64,000 bases of DNA from assembly GCA_030526245.1 (NCBI GenBank), contig JAUNDD010000007.1, positions 1 to 64,000 on the forward strand, given 5' to 3'. A program made the translations under genes and the position numbers. Position 1 is the first letter of the stretch, and every line of letters begins with the position of its first letter. Positions 7,892-15,365 of this stretch are shown piece by piece. The DNA is from Lachnospiraceae bacterium (GTDB lineage: Bacteria; Bacillota; Clostridia; Lachnospirales; Lachnospiraceae). Under the pieces are notes generated by a model. The model did no database searches, was not told where the DNA came from, and saw only the letters and a program-made list of their open reading frames with translations.

Positions 7892-9520
7892 GTGGAAGTG
7901 AATCGCATCATATCTATTACCATAGAATGCTTTGCGCTGATCATCAGTATTCTGATCAGTCTGTTTTTGCTGATCCAAAAACGGAGAGAAGGCACGGAGC
8001 GGGTGATCCTGCGAATGATGCTTCTGAGTGTGATCCTCCTGCTGGGAGATATACTGGCGTATGCTTACCGGGGCGAACCCGGAAACACCGGCTGGATCAT
8101 GGTGCGTCTCTGCAATTATGTGGTGTATGTGTCCAACTATCTGATACTGGTCTGCTACGGAAAGGTTCTGCAGCTCTATCTGAAAACGGAGGACCGTCGG
8201 CAGATTCGGATGTTTAAGCTGGTGAAGTGGATGTGCTACGCCTCGGTGGTGATGGTCATCGCAGCCCAGTTTGGTTCCTGGCTCTACTATTTTGATGAGG
8301 GGAATTATTATCATCGCGGGTCCTGGTTTTTGCTGACCCAGGTGGCGCCGGTGATTGGCGGACTGATCTACTATGTGCTGATCGGCATCAACCGCAAACG
8401 GATCAACCGCAATATGCTGGCAGCCCTTCTGATCTATCTGACGCTTCCCTATCTGGGGACAATGTTCCAGCTTTTTGTGTACGGCTATCCGGCCCAGACT
8501 GTGGCCGGCATCATTGGCTGCTGGGGCATCTTCTTTGCCCGGGAGATCGAGGTGCGCAACCAGCTGGCCCGGACGATTCGTCTGGAGAAGGAAAGGCAGG
8601 AGCAGCTGGAGAAGGTACTTTCCACGGTGGAAGAGCAGTATTCGGTGCTGCAGTCCATGTCGGAGATCTTCTACAGTGTGCATACCATCGATCTGGTTAC
8701 GGACACGGTAAAGGAAATCAGCGCCAGAAATGAAGTAAAGGACAGCGTGACATCCACCCATGGGGCCACCCGGATGATGCGGGATACCGTCAGCCTGACC
8801 ACCAGTGATGAGTCGAGGGAGGCGGCACTGAAATTTACGAATCTGACAACGCTGCCTTATCGAATGCAGACGCGAAAGATGATCTCCGGTGAGTTTGTGG
8901 GCAAGCGGCTGGGCTGGTACCGGGCGCAGTTTATTAAGATCGATGAGGATGAGTTTGGCTGCCCGCTTCGTGTGGTGCTGACGACCCAGAGCATCGATGA
9001 GGAGAAGCGGCAGGCACAGATGCTGCTGCAGATGTCCATGACGGATGAACTGACGGGCTTTTACAATCGGCGTGCCTATGAAGAGGACACGGCGAGAGTC
9101 AGCCGGGATCCGGACCGGGAAGGGATGGTATACATCTCCTTCGATGTCAATGGATTGAAGCTGTGCAACGACACGCTGGGACATGCGGCCGGCGACGAGC
9201 TGATCCTGGGGGCTACATCCAGCATGGAGAAGGCCTTTGGAGACCTGGGACGACTGTACCGCATCGGCGGTGATGAATTTGTGGCTATTCTGACGGTGAG
9301 TGAGCAGATGCTGGCAGAACGGCTGGAGCGTTTTGAAAAACTTATGAAGGACTGGTCCGGTGAAAAGGTGAAGAAGCTTTCAGTGTCCTACGGCATTGTG
9401 TACGGAAAGGAGCATATGGAAGCATCGGCCGAAGAGGTGGCTGTGCTGGCGGATCAGCGTATGTATCAGAGCAAACGCTCTTACTACGAAAAGAGCGGAC
9501 ATGACCGGCGTCATCGGTGA
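7892..9520 (+). CDS. Membrane-bound diguanylate cyclase (GGDEF)
   Basis: A GTG start follows AAAGGAG. The first 215 residues hold about seven membrane helices, a sensor of the 7TM kind. A helical linker (LARTIRLEKERQEQLEKVL) and a poorly defined middle domain follow, then a GGDEF domain from about residue 390. The active motif is intact (RIGGDEFVAI), as are DELTGFYNRRA and FDVNGLKLCND. It should make c-di-GMP from two GTP. The product-inhibition site RxxD five residues before the motif is absent (GDLG there instead), so feedback inhibition is not expected. The c-di-GMP-I riboswitch at about 43.26 kb is a possible target of its product. Confidence 0.88.
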   Translation: MEVNRIISITIECFALIISILISLFLLIQKRREGTERVILRMMLLSVILLLGDILAYAYRGEPGNTGWIMVRLCNYVVYVSNYLILVCYGKVLQLYLKTEDRRQIRMFKLVKWMCYASVVMVIAAQFGSWLYYFDEGNYYHRGSWFLLTQVAPVIGGLIYYVLIGINRKRINRNMLAALLIYLTLPYLGTMFQLFVYGYPAQTVAGIIGCWGIFFAREIEVRNQLARTIRLEKERQEQLEKVLSTVEEQYSVLQSMSEIFYSVHTIDLVTDTVKEISARNEVKDSVTSTHGATRMMRDTVSLTTSDESREAALKFTNLTTLPYRMQTRKMISGEFVGKRLGWYRAQFIKIDEDEFGCPLRVVLTTQSIDEEKRQAQMLLQMSMTDELTGFYNRRAYEEDTARVSRDPDREGMVYISFDVNGLKLCNDTLGHAAGDELILGATSSMEKAFGDLGRLYRIGGDEFVAILTVSEQMLAERLERFEKLMKDWSGEKVKKLSVSYGIVYGKEHMEASAEEVAVLADQRMYQSKRSYYEKSGHDRRHR

Positions 9521-9570
9521 AAAAGAGCCTCGTATCATATCCTGAGAAGGGTGTGATGCGAGGCTCTTTT
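9521..9570 (+). terminator. Strong terminator after the GGDEF gene
   Basis: AAAAGAGCCTCGTATCAT pairs with GTGATGCGAGGCTCTTTT directly after the stop codon. The symmetric A/T flanks allow function in both directions. Confidence 0.85.
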
Positions 9571-9575
9571 GTTTC

Positions 9576-9635
9576 GTAGGATTGTGGGAGTGCGAAGCAC
9601 GAAGCAATCCGTAATCATACTTTTGACACTTTAAT
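9576..9635 (+). repeat. Intergenic repeat family 3, copy 1
   Basis: It starts GTAGGATTGTGGGAGTGCG and ends TTTTGACACTTTAATC. The reverse complement appears at 54677-54746 with nearly complete identity over about 50 bases. Both copies sit just downstream of gene ends. Confidence 0.7.
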
Positions 9636-9654
9636 CTTCGTAGGAATTTCCTAC

Positions 9655-9730
9655 GGGCCCGATATAAAATCGGGCAAATATCCGGACAACCGCCGCAAAG
9701 CGGCTAGCGTGCTTTGCACGCTTTGTCCTG
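9655..9730 (+). repeat. Intergenic repeat family 2, copy 2 (best copy)
   Basis: Three consecutive hairpins: GCCCGAT/ATCGGGC, CCGC-cgcaaa-GCGG and GCGTGC/GCACGC, with TCCGGACAA near the middle and TTGTCC at the end. It directly joins the family 3 copy on its left and an element-1 fragment on its right, so three repeats are nested in one gap. Confidence 0.65.
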
Positions 9731-9806
9731 TTTACAGTTCAGGGGGTTCGATCCCGCGAGGTGTTTTGTCGTTTGTGCGGAAAGTACACAGGTACGTGGC
9801 AAAACG
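9730..9806 (-). repeat. Decayed inverted copy of the GTTACAGTTCA mobile-like element
   Basis: GTTTACAGTTCAGGGGGTTCG then CCCGCGAGGTGTTTTG match the reverse complement of the right half of the compound element at 12849-12938. The left part has decayed. Confidence 0.5.
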
Positions 9807-9843
9807 GAAAAAAGAATGGCTCCGGTGGATTGCCGGAGCCATT
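9805..9843 (-). terminator. Terminator of the sodium:amino-acid symporter gene
   Basis: On the minus strand AATGGCTCCGG pairs with CCGGAGCCATT and is followed by CTTTTTT, 39 bases beyond the symporter stop codon. Confidence 0.85.
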
Positions 9844-9881
9844 GTGAAAAGTACATTTTGTCAAAAGCAGAATGCTTACGC

Positions 9882-11255
9882 TTAGCGATTGCTCTTGTGC
9901 TTGCTGCTGACAACCACTATCGAGGTCAGTGCGAAGATCGCGATGGCATTGGGAAGGACCATCAGCTGATTGAACAGGTCAGACAGCTCCCATACCAGGT
10001 CGCTGGCGGTTAAGGTACCCATGAAGATGAAGACCAGAGCGATCAGTGTGTAGATGGTCTGGCTCTTTTCGCCGAACTGCCAGATCATGTTGATCTTGCC
10101 GAAGAAGTTCCAGCTCAGGATCGTGGAGAAGGCGAAGAAGAACAGGCAGATGGCTACAAAGCCGGCGCCCAGCTGGGTTCCCATAACGGTTCCGAAAGCG
10201 GTCTGGGCCAGGTTGGCCTTGCCGATGCCTTCCGGGATCGTGCCGTTCGCCAGGATACCATCCGGAGTGTACAGGGTGGAGATGATGACCAGCGCATTGA
10301 TGGTCAGCACCACAAAGGTATCGATGAAGACGCCGATCATGGCAACCACACCCTGATCGTGGGGGGTATCGACATGAGCCAGCGCATGTGCGTGCGGGGT
10401 GGAACCCATACCGGCTTCGTTGGAGAACAGGCCGCGCTTAGCACCCTGGCTGATCGCGGTCTTGATGGCGTAACCGAAGCTTCCGCCGATGATGGCATCC
10501 GGCTTGAAGGCATAACGGAAGATCATGGCAAAGGTAGCCGGCAGATACTGAATACGGATGATCAGTACGATGATGGCGCCCAGCAGGAAGATGCCGGCCA
10601 TGATCGGAACGACCTTTTCGGTAACGGAAGCCAGACGCTTCACACCGCCGATGAAGATCGCACCGCAGATAACGACCAGAAGGATACCGATGACCCAGGT
10701 GGGGATACCGAAAGCCTGATTAGCCGTAGCAGCGATGGAGTTAGACTGTACCATGCAGCCGAAGAAGCCCAGCGCCAGGATGATGGCTACCGAGAAGAAA
10801 TGAGCCAGTGCCTGGCCGCCCTTGCCCTTGAAGGCGGTGGTGATGTAGTAGACCGGGCCGCCATGGATGGAGCCGTCTTCCTTTTTGATGCGGGTGGTCT
10901 GTGCCAGAACTGCCTCGGCGTAGATGGTGGCCATGCCCAGGAAAGCAATGATCCACATCCAGAAGATGGCACCCGGGCCGCCGGTCAGGATGGCACCGCT
11001 GGCACCGACGATGTTGCCGGTTCCGACCTGAGCTGCGATGGCTGTGGTCAGAGCCTGGAAGGAGGTCATACCGCCGGCATGTTTTTCACCGGAAAGCTTC
11101 AGATTGCCGAAGGTCTTTTTCATACCGGCTTTAAAGTAGCGGATCTGAACAAAGCGGGTACGGATCGTGAACCAGATGCCCATGCCGAGCAACAGGAACA
11201 CCAGAACGTAGTCGGACAAGCCGGCATTAATCTTTTGTACGAGTGACAGGATCAT
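9882..11255 (-). CDS. Sodium:alanine/glycine symporter (AGCS family)
   Basis: It imports alanine or glycine together with sodium. The 457 residues carry about ten or eleven membrane helices. AGCS signatures are QALTTAIAAQVGTGNIVGASGAI and the long conserved segment around SNEAGMGSTPHAHALAHVDTPHDQG. The start is the ATG at 11255 behind AAGGAG; an upstream in-frame extension has no site and runs through the terminator hairpin. The gene lies downstream of a glycine riboswitch and its own promoter, which points to glycine as a transported or sensed substrate. Confidence 0.92.
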   Translation of the reverse strand: MILSLVQKINAGLSDYVLVFLLLGMGIWFTIRTRFVQIRYFKAGMKKTFGNLKLSGEKHAGGMTSFQALTTAIAAQVGTGNIVGASGAILTGGPGAIFWMWIIAFLGMATIYAEAVLAQTTRIKKEDGSIHGGPVYYITTAFKGKGGQALAHFFSVAIILALGFFGCMVQSNSIAATANQAFGIPTWVIGILLVVICGAIFIGGVKRLASVTEKVVPIMAGIFLLGAIIVLIIRIQYLPATFAMIFRYAFKPDAIIGGSFGYAIKTAISQGAKRGLFSNEAGMGSTPHAHALAHVDTPHDQGVVAMIGVFIDTFVVLTINALVIISTLYTPDGILANGTIPEGIGKANLAQTAFGTVMGTQLGAGFVAICLFFFAFSTILSWNFFGKINMIWQFGEKSQTIYTLIALVFIFMGTLTASDLVWELSDLFNQLMVLPNAIAIFALTSIVVVSSKHKSNR

Positions 11256-11274
11256 AGCGATTTCTCCTTTTCCT

Positions 11275-11304
11275 AAAAAATAAGGCCGCTGAATATCAGC
11301 GGCC
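11275..11304 (-). terminator. Riboswitch expression-platform terminator
   Basis: On the minus strand GGCCGCTGA / TCAGCGGCC with a 3-base loop is followed by TTATTTTTT. It lies between the glycine aptamer and the symporter start codon, so it can switch transcription. Confidence 0.85.
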
Positions 11305-11370
11305 AAAAGAACTCTGCAGGATAGACTGTATACATCCATTTATTGAAAATGATTCAGTCATCGTATATTC

Positions 11371-11510
11371 GCAGCTTTGTTCTTTTGCCTGAGAGATTCA
11401 GCACAACATGTACCTTACACCTTCGGCACCCAACCTAATGGGATTCTCCAAAGCGCCCTCCGCATCCTGTTTCGGTTTGATTCAGGATACTTCAGCGGGA
11501 TATTTGTGAT
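11371..11510 (-). ncRNA. Glycine riboswitch
   Basis: Read on the minus strand, it contains the conserved glycine-aptamer elements in order: TTTGGAGAATCCC, GGTGCCGAAGGTG and CTGAATCTCTCAGGCAAAAG. One aptamer is clear at about 11371-11460. The segment 5' of it folds as a CCGC...GCGG hairpin with an inner ATCCTG/CAGGAT stem in place of an obvious first aptamer. The riboswitch would control the symporter through the terminator at 11275-11304. Whether glycine turns the gene on or off cannot be decided by eye. Confidence 0.85.
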
Positions 11511-11532
11511 CGGTTAAGATCAGTTTTTCGTT

Positions 11533-11561
11533 GTTATAACACAGGATTTTTCAAATGTCAA
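11533..11561 (-). promoter_or_regulatory. Promoter of the glycine riboswitch transcript
   Basis: On the minus strand a perfect -35 TTGACA (11556-11561) and -10 TATAAC (11533-11538) are 17 bases apart, just upstream of the aptamer. Confidence 0.85.
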
Positions 11562-11631
11562 AGTGAAATTTACATTCGGTTTACAGATTTTATTTCGGGC
11601 AGTAATCTGGTCGAAGCTGGCAGTGCTGCGG

Positions 11632-12501
11632 CTATCTTTCGGGCTTCGTATCTAAAGCGCTGCGTGTTATCTGTTTAAAAGGGTGAACGATCTGCAACGC
11701 TTTGGTTGGGCAGGCCTCACTGCACTCGCCGCAGCGAATGCACTCAAAGCTGTTGGGGGACTGTACCGGATCAATTCCCATTTCGCAGGTTCGGGCACAT
11801 TTCTGACAGTGGATACATCGGCCGTGATCGACCTCCAGGCGAACCAGACTGATCCGGTTGAAGAATCCGTAGAAGGCGCCCAGCGGACACAGATATTTGC
11901 AGAAGGGACGCCGGATCATCAGACTGAGAAGCACGATCATCCCGAGAAGGCAGGCTTTCCAGGCAAAGTGACTTCCGAAGGCGGAAAACAGGGTGGTATC
12001 CGAAAAGGCCAGAAGCAGACCGGCCAGGGTGCCGGAAGGACACAGATATTTGCAGAAAAAGGGTGTCAGCTTCACGCAAAGGGGCAGCACGATCACCAGC
12101 AGGATCAGGACAACGTACTTAAGCTTTCGCAAAAGCCGCTCCCCCGGAAAGCTTCGAAGCTTCAGGGGGAAGGAAATCCGGTGCAGCAGATCCTGCAAAA
12201 AGCCGAGAGGACAAAGCAGTCCGCAGATCAGCCGGCCCAGAAGAAAGCCGAAGAAAAGCATAAGTCCGACGACATAATAAGGAAAACGAAAATGCCGGGC
12301 GGAGAGGGCGTTTTGCAGCGAGCCGATGGGACAGGCCCCCACCGCACCCGGGCAGGAATAGCAGTTGAGGCCGGGGACACAGATCTGCTTGCCAGAGCCC
12401 CGGAAGATCCGCCCTTCAAAAAAGCCTTTGATATTTGCATTCTGGATCAGAGTCGCCGCGGCCTGAATCCAGGTTCTTTTCTTCCTATCCAATTCCAACA
12501 C
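11632..12501 (-). CDS. Membrane polyferredoxin (NapH/YccM-like 4Fe-4S protein)
   Basis: 289 residues with about five membrane helices. CP motifs lie at the membrane edge (CGLLCPLG, CKYLCPSG, CKYLCPLG), and there is an N-terminal Cys group (CVPGLNCYSCPGAVGAC). Two C-terminal 4Fe-4S ferredoxin motifs follow (CIHCQKCARTCEMG, CIRCGECSEACP). Such proteins pass electrons across or along the membrane. The likely GTG start at 12501 lies inside the end of the preceding small gene (17-base overlap), which suggests translational coupling. Its electron partners are not in this window. The NrfA system lacks a known donor, but a link between them is speculation. Confidence 0.85.
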   Translation of the reverse strand: MLELDRKKRTWIQAAATLIQNANIKGFFEGRIFRGSGKQICVPGLNCYSCPGAVGACPIGSLQNALSARHFRFPYYVVGLMLFFGFLLGRLICGLLCPLGFLQDLLHRISFPLKLRSFPGERLLRKLKYVVLILLVIVLPLCVKLTPFFCKYLCPSGTLAGLLLAFSDTTLFSAFGSHFAWKACLLGMIVLLSLMIRRPFCKYLCPLGAFYGFFNRISLVRLEVDHGRCIHCQKCARTCEMGIDPVQSPNSFECIRCGECSEACPTKALQIVHPFKQITRSALDTKPER

Positions 12502-12622
12502 ACTCCAGACAGATTTTTGTGGCCTTGTTAAGCACGGCCTTTGCTTCGCCGCGATATAGACCGGCGATGATCATCCCGGCTGAAAGAAACAGACCCAGGA
12601 TGGCGATCCGATATTTTCTCAT
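12485..12622 (-). CDS. Small CXXC membrane protein (CD1871A type)
   Basis: A 45-residue protein with an N-terminal membrane helix (IAILGLFLSAGMIIAGLY), then RGEAKAVLNKATKICLEC and a short Gly-rich end. The RGE...VLNKA...CxxCxGIG pattern matches the CD1871A family as I remember it. GGGAGG stands before the ATG at 12622. It overlaps the polyferredoxin start, a common pairing in gut Clostridia, so the CXXC may take part in redox or cluster handling for its partner. Function is otherwise unknown. Confidence 0.8.
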   Translation of the reverse strand: MRKYRIAILGLFLSAGMIIAGLYRGEAKAVLNKATKICLECVGIG

Positions 12623-12840
12623 GGGACCTCCCGTGTGATTAGTTGTTTGGAAACTGCCGGGCCATTGAGTGTTTGCCATTTATGACAAATCATCTTGTGT
12701 AAACAAGTTCCTCGAACTGACATGTGATTGCTAATGTACAGCAGACGGTACACGATTTGGCATGGTAATTCCTGGTATTGATGATAGAATAGAAAAAGAG
12801 ATTTGAAAAGATGAGAGGCGCATTCTGGCGAATACAATCG

Positions 12841-12946
12841 TGAGTATTGTTGCGGTTCACGCAGTGAACGGCAACCCTCGGGTTTTTGCCGCGTATGCGG
12901 CAAAACACCTCGCGGAATCGAACCACCTGAACTGTAACTGAGTATT
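12841..12946 (+). mobile_element. MITE-like compound palindromic element with perfect 8-bp target duplication
   Basis: The element spans 12849-12938. It begins GTTGCGGTTCA and ends TGAACTGTAAC, imperfect terminal inverted repeats. Its first 27 bases are the same palindromic core found alone elsewhere (20804, 39075, 52132). The rest holds a TTTTTGCCGCG/CGCGGCAAAA hairpin and the segment ACCTCGCGGAATCGAACC. TGAGTATT stands immediately on both sides (12841-12848 and 12939-12946), a perfect 8-bp direct repeat. There is no coding capacity. This is as expected for a small non-autonomous transposed element. Confidence 0.75.
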
Positions 12947-13007
12947 CGGTATTCAAAGATGTGTTTCCAGGTGAACGGCAACGAATTTACGGGAAAACAG
13001 GAATGAA

Positions 13008-13433
13008 ATGATAGAAAGGATCGGGCAGAATATGAAGAAGAATAAAAAAACAGGAAGTAAACCGCAGTCGAAAAAGACTCCGGCTATGCCGGGCAGCTGG
13101 TATTACATGGCACAGGAAGTGGTGACGCTGGAGCAGCTGAAAGGCTGTGTGGACGAAGCGGGCTATGAGGTGGAATACTGGGAGGATGCCGGCGTTCTGG
13201 AGATTACCGCAGGCGAGAAGTGCTCGGTGGACGTGGAAGCGGAGACCGGCGGGCTGGAGGATGAGTTCAGCCAGGCCTATCTGGCGGAGCATCAGGTGCA
13301 GAGCGTGTATTATGTGTCGCTGCCGGCGGACCGGTTCGAGGAGTGCCGGCCGGTACTGGAATGTATCCTGGAAAAAACGGGAGGCATGCTGTGTGCGGAC
13401 AGCGAGGATTTTACGCCGGTGCTGAAAGGCTGA
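13008..13433 (+). CDS. Hypothetical protein, 141 residues
   Basis: I do not recognise this family. The N-terminus is Lys/Gln-rich and basic. The rest looks like a compact alpha/beta domain (PGSWYYMAQEVVTLEQLKGC, then a Tyr/Glu/Val-rich strand region) with five Cys. There is no signal peptide and no membrane helix. An alternative ATG at 13032 would remove eight residues; the spacing of AAAGG to it is long, so the start is uncertain. It lies between a mobile-like repeat and a MATE gene on the same strand. Codon use is like its neighbours, so it is likely a real gene. Confidence 0.6.
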   Translation: MIERIGQNMKKNKKTGSKPQSKKTPAMPGSWYYMAQEVVTLEQLKGCVDEAGYEVEYWEDAGVLEITAGEKCSVDVEAETGGLEDEFSQAYLAEHQVQSVYYVSLPADRFEECRPVLECILEKTGGMLCADSEDFTPVLKG

Positions 13434-13505
13434 GAGCATGAGCTGGAAAGCAGAAAATAGCGCTGAAAGGCCGGAGCCGGGGCGATCTGGCAGCCTGAAC
13501 TGCAA

Positions 13506-13533
13506 AGCTATGCTTTCATGGGAGAGCATAGCT
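13506..13533 (+). promoter_or_regulatory. 9-bp inverted repeat upstream of the MATE gene
   Basis: AGCTATGCT and AGCATAGCT are separated by ten bases and end 30 bases before the MATE ATG. It could be an operator or an mRNA hairpin near the start. No T-run follows, so it is not a terminator. Confidence 0.4.
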
Positions 13534-13562
13534 AATAAGATGATTTGGGAAGTGTGCAGGGT

Positions 13563-14909
13563 ATGAACAAGACGACAACAAGGGATATGACAACAGGCAA
13601 TATCGCCTGGCTTTTGATACAGTTTTCAATTCCGCTGATCATCGGCAATCTCTTTCAGATCATGTACAATACGGTGGATCTGCTGGTGGTAGGCAATTTT
13701 GTGGGCAAGGAGGCGCTGGCGGCGGTGGGCTCCACGACCATGATCGTAAACATCGTGGTGTTCTTTTTCAACGGTGTGTCCACGGGAGCAACGGTGGTGA
13801 TCAGCCGGTTCTTCGGAGCCGGAGACCGGGAGGGCCTGCATCGGGCCATCGAGACGACGATGCTCGTCACCCTGATCATTGGAGCTCTGGCCACCATCGG
13901 GGGTGTGGCCATGGTGCGGCCGATGCTGGCGTTTCAGTCAACGCCGGCGGATGTGGTGCCGCCGGCCGCGGTGTACCTGCGGATCTACTTCGGCGGCATC
14001 AGCGGACTTTTGATCTACAACATGGGCAGCGGCATTCTGCGTGCGGTGGGAGATACGAAGCGTCCGCTGTACTTCCTGGCCTTTACCAGTGTCATGAACG
14101 TGCTGCTGGACCTTCTGTTTACGGTAGTGTTTAAGATGGGCATTGCCGGCGTAGGCTATGCCACGATCCTGGCCCAGTTTATCTCCGCAGCCATGGTGCT
14201 GCTGCTTCTGACCAGAACCCGGGATATTTACCGGCTGACCTGGAACGACCTGCGCTGTGACCGGGCGATTCTGGGCAATATTTTCCGGATCGGTCTGCCC
14301 GCAGGCATTCAATCGATCCTCACTGCCTTTTCCAATGTGTTTGTGCAGTCCTACATCAATTCCTTCGGATCGGCCTGCATGGCCGGCTGGAGCTGCTACA
14401 ACAAAATGGACAGTCTGATCTTTCTGCCCATGAACAGCATGTCCCAGGCAGCCACCACCTTCGTGGGGCAGAATATGGGGGCGGGAAAAGAGGAGCGTGT
14501 GAACAAGGGAACCTTCCAGTCGATCCTGCTGATCCTGGCCTTTTCACTGGTGGCCTGCACCATGCTGTTTGTGCTGGCGATCCCGGCTACAGGGCTGTTT
14601 ACTAAGGAGCCGGAGGTGCTGGAATACGGGGCCATGTTCATCCATCTGAATGTGTTCTTTATCCTGTTTAACTGTGTCAACCACACGCTGGCCGGCGGAC
14701 TGCGGGGCCGGGGAGATTCTACGGGGCCCATGGTGATCATGCTGCTGAGCTTTGTGGCTATCCGGCAGCTGTATCTTTTCGTGATGACCCGCTATATCAG
14801 CAATACGCCGGCGATGGTAGGTCTGAGCTATCCGGTGGGCTGGACGGCCTGCTGTATCATTGAGGTGGCTTATTTCTATCTGCGTTGGGTGAAGCCGGCG
14901 AAGAGATGA
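13563..14909 (+). CDS. MATE family multidrug/metabolite exporter
   Basis: A 12-helix cation-coupled exporter of about 448 residues. The MATE core is visible in IPLIIGNLFQIMYNTVDLLVVGNFVG and the second-half repeat GLPAGIQSILTAFSNVFVQSYINSFG. The ATG at 13563 is preferred because the protein then starts MNKTTTRDMTTGNIAWLLIQFSIP, as relatives do. An in-frame TTG at 13545 is possible. Substrate unknown. A second, diverged MATE gene lies at 22.1 kb on the other strand. Confidence 0.9.
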   Translation: MNKTTTRDMTTGNIAWLLIQFSIPLIIGNLFQIMYNTVDLLVVGNFVGKEALAAVGSTTMIVNIVVFFFNGVSTGATVVISRFFGAGDREGLHRAIETTMLVTLIIGALATIGGVAMVRPMLAFQSTPADVVPPAAVYLRIYFGGISGLLIYNMGSGILRAVGDTKRPLYFLAFTSVMNVLLDLLFTVVFKMGIAGVGYATILAQFISAAMVLLLLTRTRDIYRLTWNDLRCDRAILGNIFRIGLPAGIQSILTAFSNVFVQSYINSFGSACMAGWSCYNKMDSLIFLPMNSMSQAATTFVGQNMGAGKEERVNKGTFQSILLILAFSLVACTMLFVLAIPATGLFTKEPEVLEYGAMFIHLNVFFILFNCVNHTLAGGLRGRGDSTGPMVIMLLSFVAIRQLYLFVMTRYISNTPAMVGLSYPVGWTACCIIEVAYFYLRWVKPAKR

Positions 14910-14979
14910 GCCGGTGGAAATCGATGGTGATGATGTGGAATATTTCCAAACAGAGAACGTATAAAGGAGAAATACTACA

Positions 14980-15207
14980 ATGGCAAGCTATGAAACAGTC
15001 TGGGAAGTGATCAATCAGTGTCCCAACAATCAGATGCGGGATGTGTTCATCGATGAGGTGGAAACAGACGATACCGACGCCTACATGGAAAACAAGTTCA
15101 AGGGAAAGGCGGTTCGTTTTGAAAAGACCGTGCGCCCGGATGGGACGATCATTTATGAGATCTTTGCCTCCGGGATGCATGAGCGCATGTCTTTTACCCC
15201 GTTTTAA
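14980..15207 (+). CDS. Small conserved-looking hypothetical protein, 75 residues
   Basis: AAAGGAG stands before the ATG. It is an acidic cytoplasmic protein (MASYETVWEVINQCPNNQMR, then DVFIDEVETDDTDAY). There are no membrane segments and I cannot assign a family. It lies alone between the MATE and OPT genes on the same strand. The good ribosome binding site and coding-like composition support it. Confidence 0.65.
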   Translation: MASYETVWEVINQCPNNQMRDVFIDEVETDDTDAYMENKFKGKAVRFEKTVRPDGTIIYEIFASGMHERMSFTPF

Positions 15208-15365
15208 AATTTAAGGTAGACCTGGAATGATTTCTATATTAAGATGGTGGGGCGTCTGCTGCGTCGAAAAGGGTAAAAATCAGAAAATTTTTCTGTTTCA
15301 TGGCCCTGGACGGTGCGCAAAGCGTAAATGTTCCACAAAATATAATATGGAAGGAAAATTTTTCA

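Noticed and set aside
7739..9184. A 481-codon frame antisense to the GGDEF gene, and a 142-codon plus-strand frame at 7789-8217
   Set aside because: Both overlap the well-supported cyclase gene in other frames and show no family features.
9744..9760. tRNA-like GGTTCGATCCC in the repeat
   Set aside because: It resembles a T-arm, but no acceptor, D-arm or anticodon stem can be formed; it belongs to the dispersed repeat.
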